Shown: positions 62,363 to 64,000 of the stretch, piece after piece | Layout of the letters: every line of letters begins with the position of its first letter | Numbering within the stretch: the first letter of the stretch is position 1 | NCBI GenBank assembly: GCA_023400405.1 | Contig: JAEXFD010000057.1 | Coordinates: 93,976-157,975 of the forward strand | Length of the DNA: 64,000 nt | Source of the DNA: Pseudomonadota bacterium | Lineage (GTDB): Bacteria; Pseudomonadota; Alphaproteobacteria; Sphingomonadales; Sphingomonadaceae | Direction: 5' to 3' | Notes under the pieces: model-generated | What the model saw: only the letters and a program-made list of their open reading frames with translations | Told to the model about the DNA's origin: nothing | Database searches by the model: none | Translations under genes and position numbers: made by a program

Positions 62363-63559
62363 ATGCTCCGCGTGCTCGTCCTTTCGACGCTCTTCCCCGA
62401 TGCGTCGCGCCCGAATTTCGGCATCTTCGTCGAGCGCCAGACCCGTGCCCTGATGGCGCGCGGCGGGGTCGAGGTGCGCGTCGTCTCGGCGCGCGGCCTG
62501 CCGCCTTTCCCGCTCGATCGGCTCCCGCGCTATGCCGCGCTCGCCGCGCTGCCCGAGCAGGAGGTTTGGCGCGGCATCTCGGTCCACCGGCCGCGCTTTG
62601 CCAACCTGCCGGCGACGGGCGGGCGCTTCCATGCCCGCGCCCTTGCCGCCGCCGTCGCGCCTCTGCTCGAACGCATCCGCCCGGAGTTTCCGTTCGACGT
62701 CATTGCTGCCGAATTCTTCTTCCCCGACGGCGTCGCCGCGATCGAGCTCGGCCGCCGCTTCGGCGTCCCCGTCACGATCAAGGCGCGCGGCACCGACATT
62801 CATGGCTGGGGCAGCAATCCGCGCATCGCCCCGCAGATCGTCGCCGCGGGGCGCGCTGCCGCACGGCTGTTCTCGGTCAGCGCCGCGATGCGCGACGACA
62901 TGATCGCGCTCGGCATGCCGGCGGATCGCATCGAGGTGATCACGACGGGCGTCGATCTCGCCCGCTTCGCTCCCCGGGATCGGAAATCGGCCAAGGCCGC
63001 GCTCGGCATCGACGGGCCGCTGGTCCTGTCGGTCGGCGCGCTGATCCCGCTCAAGGGGCATGACATCGTCATCGACGCCGTCGCGCAGCTGCCCGGCTGC
63101 AGCCTGTGGATCGCCGGCGAGGGCCCCGAGCAACGCCGCCTGGGCGAGCAGATCCAGCGGCTCGGCGTTGCCGATCGCGTTCGCCTGCTCGGCGGCGTGC
63201 CGCATGACGCCTTGCCCGCGATGCTCGCGGCGGCGGATGTGATGGCATTGGCTTCGGAACGCGAAGGGCTGGCCAATGCCTGGCTCGAAGCGCTGGCGAG
63301 CGGCACGCCGATCGTGATCCCCGACGTGGGCGGCGCCCGCCAAGTGGTCACGTCCCCGGCGGCAGGCCGCCTCTTCGCGCGTACCGCCCCGGCGTTTGCG
63401 GAGGCGATCGCCACCCTGCTTGCCGCGCCGCCCCCCGCGGCCGCCGTGCGGGCCTTGGCCGAACCCTTTACCTGGGAGGCCAACAGCGCCCGGCTTCACG
63501 CCGCGCTTGCGGCCGCGGTCGCCGGCCACCGCGCAGACCCGCCCGCCTTTTCGCGTTGA
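62363..63559 (+). CDS. GT4-family glycosyltransferase
   Basis: In this 398-residue cytoplasmic enzyme the N-terminal domain (LVLSTLFPDASRPNFGIFVE) and C-terminal domain form the GT-B fold. KARGTDIHGWG, VITTGVDLARFAP, LSVGALIPLKGHDI and the EX7E motif EREGLANAWLEAL (about 294-306) mark GT4. It probably adds a sugar to an exopolysaccharide or glycolipid. It stands alone, between a terminator and the lysine-rich gene. Confidence 0.9.
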   Translation: MLRVLVLSTLFPDASRPNFGIFVERQTRALMARGGVEVRVVSARGLPPFPLDRLPRYAALAALPEQEVWRGISVHRPRFANLPATGGRFHARALAAAVAPLLERIRPEFPFDVIAAEFFFPDGVAAIELGRRFGVPVTIKARGTDIHGWGSNPRIAPQIVAAGRAAARLFSVSAAMRDDMIALGMPADRIEVITTGVDLARFAPRDRKSAKAALGIDGPLVLSVGALIPLKGHDIVIDAVAQLPGCSLWIAGEGPEQRRLGEQIQRLGVADRVRLLGGVPHDALPAMLAAADVMALASEREGLANAWLEALASGTPIVIPDVGGARQVVTSPAAGRLFARTAPAFAEAIATLLAAPPPAAAVRALAEPFTWEANSARLHAALAAAVAGHRADPPAFSR

Positions 63560-63608
63560 CATCGTCACCCGCGCTTGGTGACATTGCGCCACACAGGTGG
63601 AGACGATC

Positions 63609-64000
63609 ATGGCGGCGAAGGACAAGAAGGGCGGCAAGGGCTTCCTGCCCAAGAACATCGCCGGGATGAAGCTCCCCAAGGAGATGCGCAAGAAGCTCGA
63701 CGCGCTGGCCAAGCACCCCGTCGTCGCCGATCTCCTCGCCGCGGGCCTGACGGCATTGGCTGCCAAGCTCAAGGGCGAAGAGAAACCCGAGGCGGCCGCG
63801 CCGGCACCGGCACCGACGCCGCCTCCGGCCGAAGCCAAGCCGGTTGCCAAGCGTCCCCGCGCGGCGCGCGCCGCGGCAGTGCCGGCCCCCGCGGCGAAGC
63901 CCGCCGCCAAGCGAACCCGCAAGGCATCGGTCACCGAGGCTCCCGCGAACGAGGCGAAGGCCGCGCCCAAGCCGACGCGCGCGAGCACGAGCCGCAGCGC
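63609..64000 (+). CDS. Lys/Ala/Pro-rich protein, 3' end outside the window
   Basis: The frame is open to the right edge (130 codons visible). The start MAAKDKKGGKGFLPKNIAGM and the next 35 residues are a helical, Lys-rich domain (LPKEMRKKLDALAKHPVVAD). A histone-H1-like tail of AKPAAKRTRKA units follows. A similar tail occurs in the gene at 58938. A role in DNA compaction or polymer-granule binding is only a suggestion. The GTGGAGACGATC segment precedes the ATG. Confidence 0.75.
   Translation, partial: MAAKDKKGGKGFLPKNIAGMKLPKEMRKKLDALAKHPVVADLLAAGLTALAAKLKGEEKPEAAAPAPAPTPPPAEAKPVAKRPRAARAAAVPAPAAKPAAKRTRKASVTEAPANEAKAAPKPTRASTSRS

Overview
The window reads as chromosomal DNA of a high-GC alphaproteobacterium, most likely a member of the Sphingomonadaceae (Sphingomonas-like). 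Points in favour are uniformly GC-rich codon use, a FYDLN-acid (TIGR02300-type) protein beside aroA, the ispH-thrB-rnhA order, exosortase-A (XrtA) associated polysaccharide genes, a gcvT-H-PA-PB operon behind a tandem glycine riboswitch, and several families of dispersed palindromic repeats. Everything here is inferred by reading sequence and from remembered families; no search was run.

Layout. 1-1.0 kb: end of a degenerate SRAP-fold gene and a hypothetical gene. 1.0-7.7 kb: a TonB receptor / membrane protein / PepSY operon on the minus strand, divided from a divergent heme/PPOX-like set by two Fur-type palindromes. 7.9-12.7 kb: tRNA-Ala(GGC), FYDLN protein, aroA and cmk, with two tandem paralogues of a family I do not recognise lying between aroA and cmk behind an AT-rich leader. 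12.8-19.5 kb: a large HAD protein, a secreted S9 peptidase and dxs. 19.7-24.5 kb: a partial XrtA exopolysaccharide locus (glycosyltransferase, 48-residue protein, O-ligase, acyltransferase). 24.5-28.4 kb: DJ-1/PfpI protein, topoisomerase IB, MscS channel and a DUF2167 protein. 28.7-38.3 kb: MaoC protein, thiolase, glucokinase-like protein, PPOX protein, PHA depolymerase, ABC exporter, GAF protein and saccharopine-dehydrogenase-like protein. 38.3-43.6 kb: small proteins, RNase R, GNAT and GlpD. 43.7-44.7 kb: a three-gene accessory cassette of lower GC. 44.7-49.4 kb: EamA transporter, an archaeal/eukaryal-type ProRS, TIGR02466-like protein, PilZ and two small membrane proteins. 49.4-54.4 kb: glycine cleavage operon. 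54.5-57.8 kb: lipoprotein, ispH, thrB and rnhA. 57.9-64 kb: small envelope and lysine/alanine-rich proteins, OsmC, a long stretch without a convincing gene, cupin, glycosyltransferase and a partial lysine-rich protein.

The most distinctive signal is palindromic repeats entering coding sequence. Two unrelated repeat families lie in frame inside essential-type enzymes: one in RNase R (40175-40253) and one in GcvT (53465-53568). Related copies occur between genes in the same window. This resembles the Rickettsia palindromic elements in principle but with different sequences. Other points of interest are the unknown tandem paralogues between aroA and cmk, a structured 785-bp stretch at 60.6-61.4 kb ending in a minus-strand terminator, and a glucokinase homologue with altered active-site motifs.
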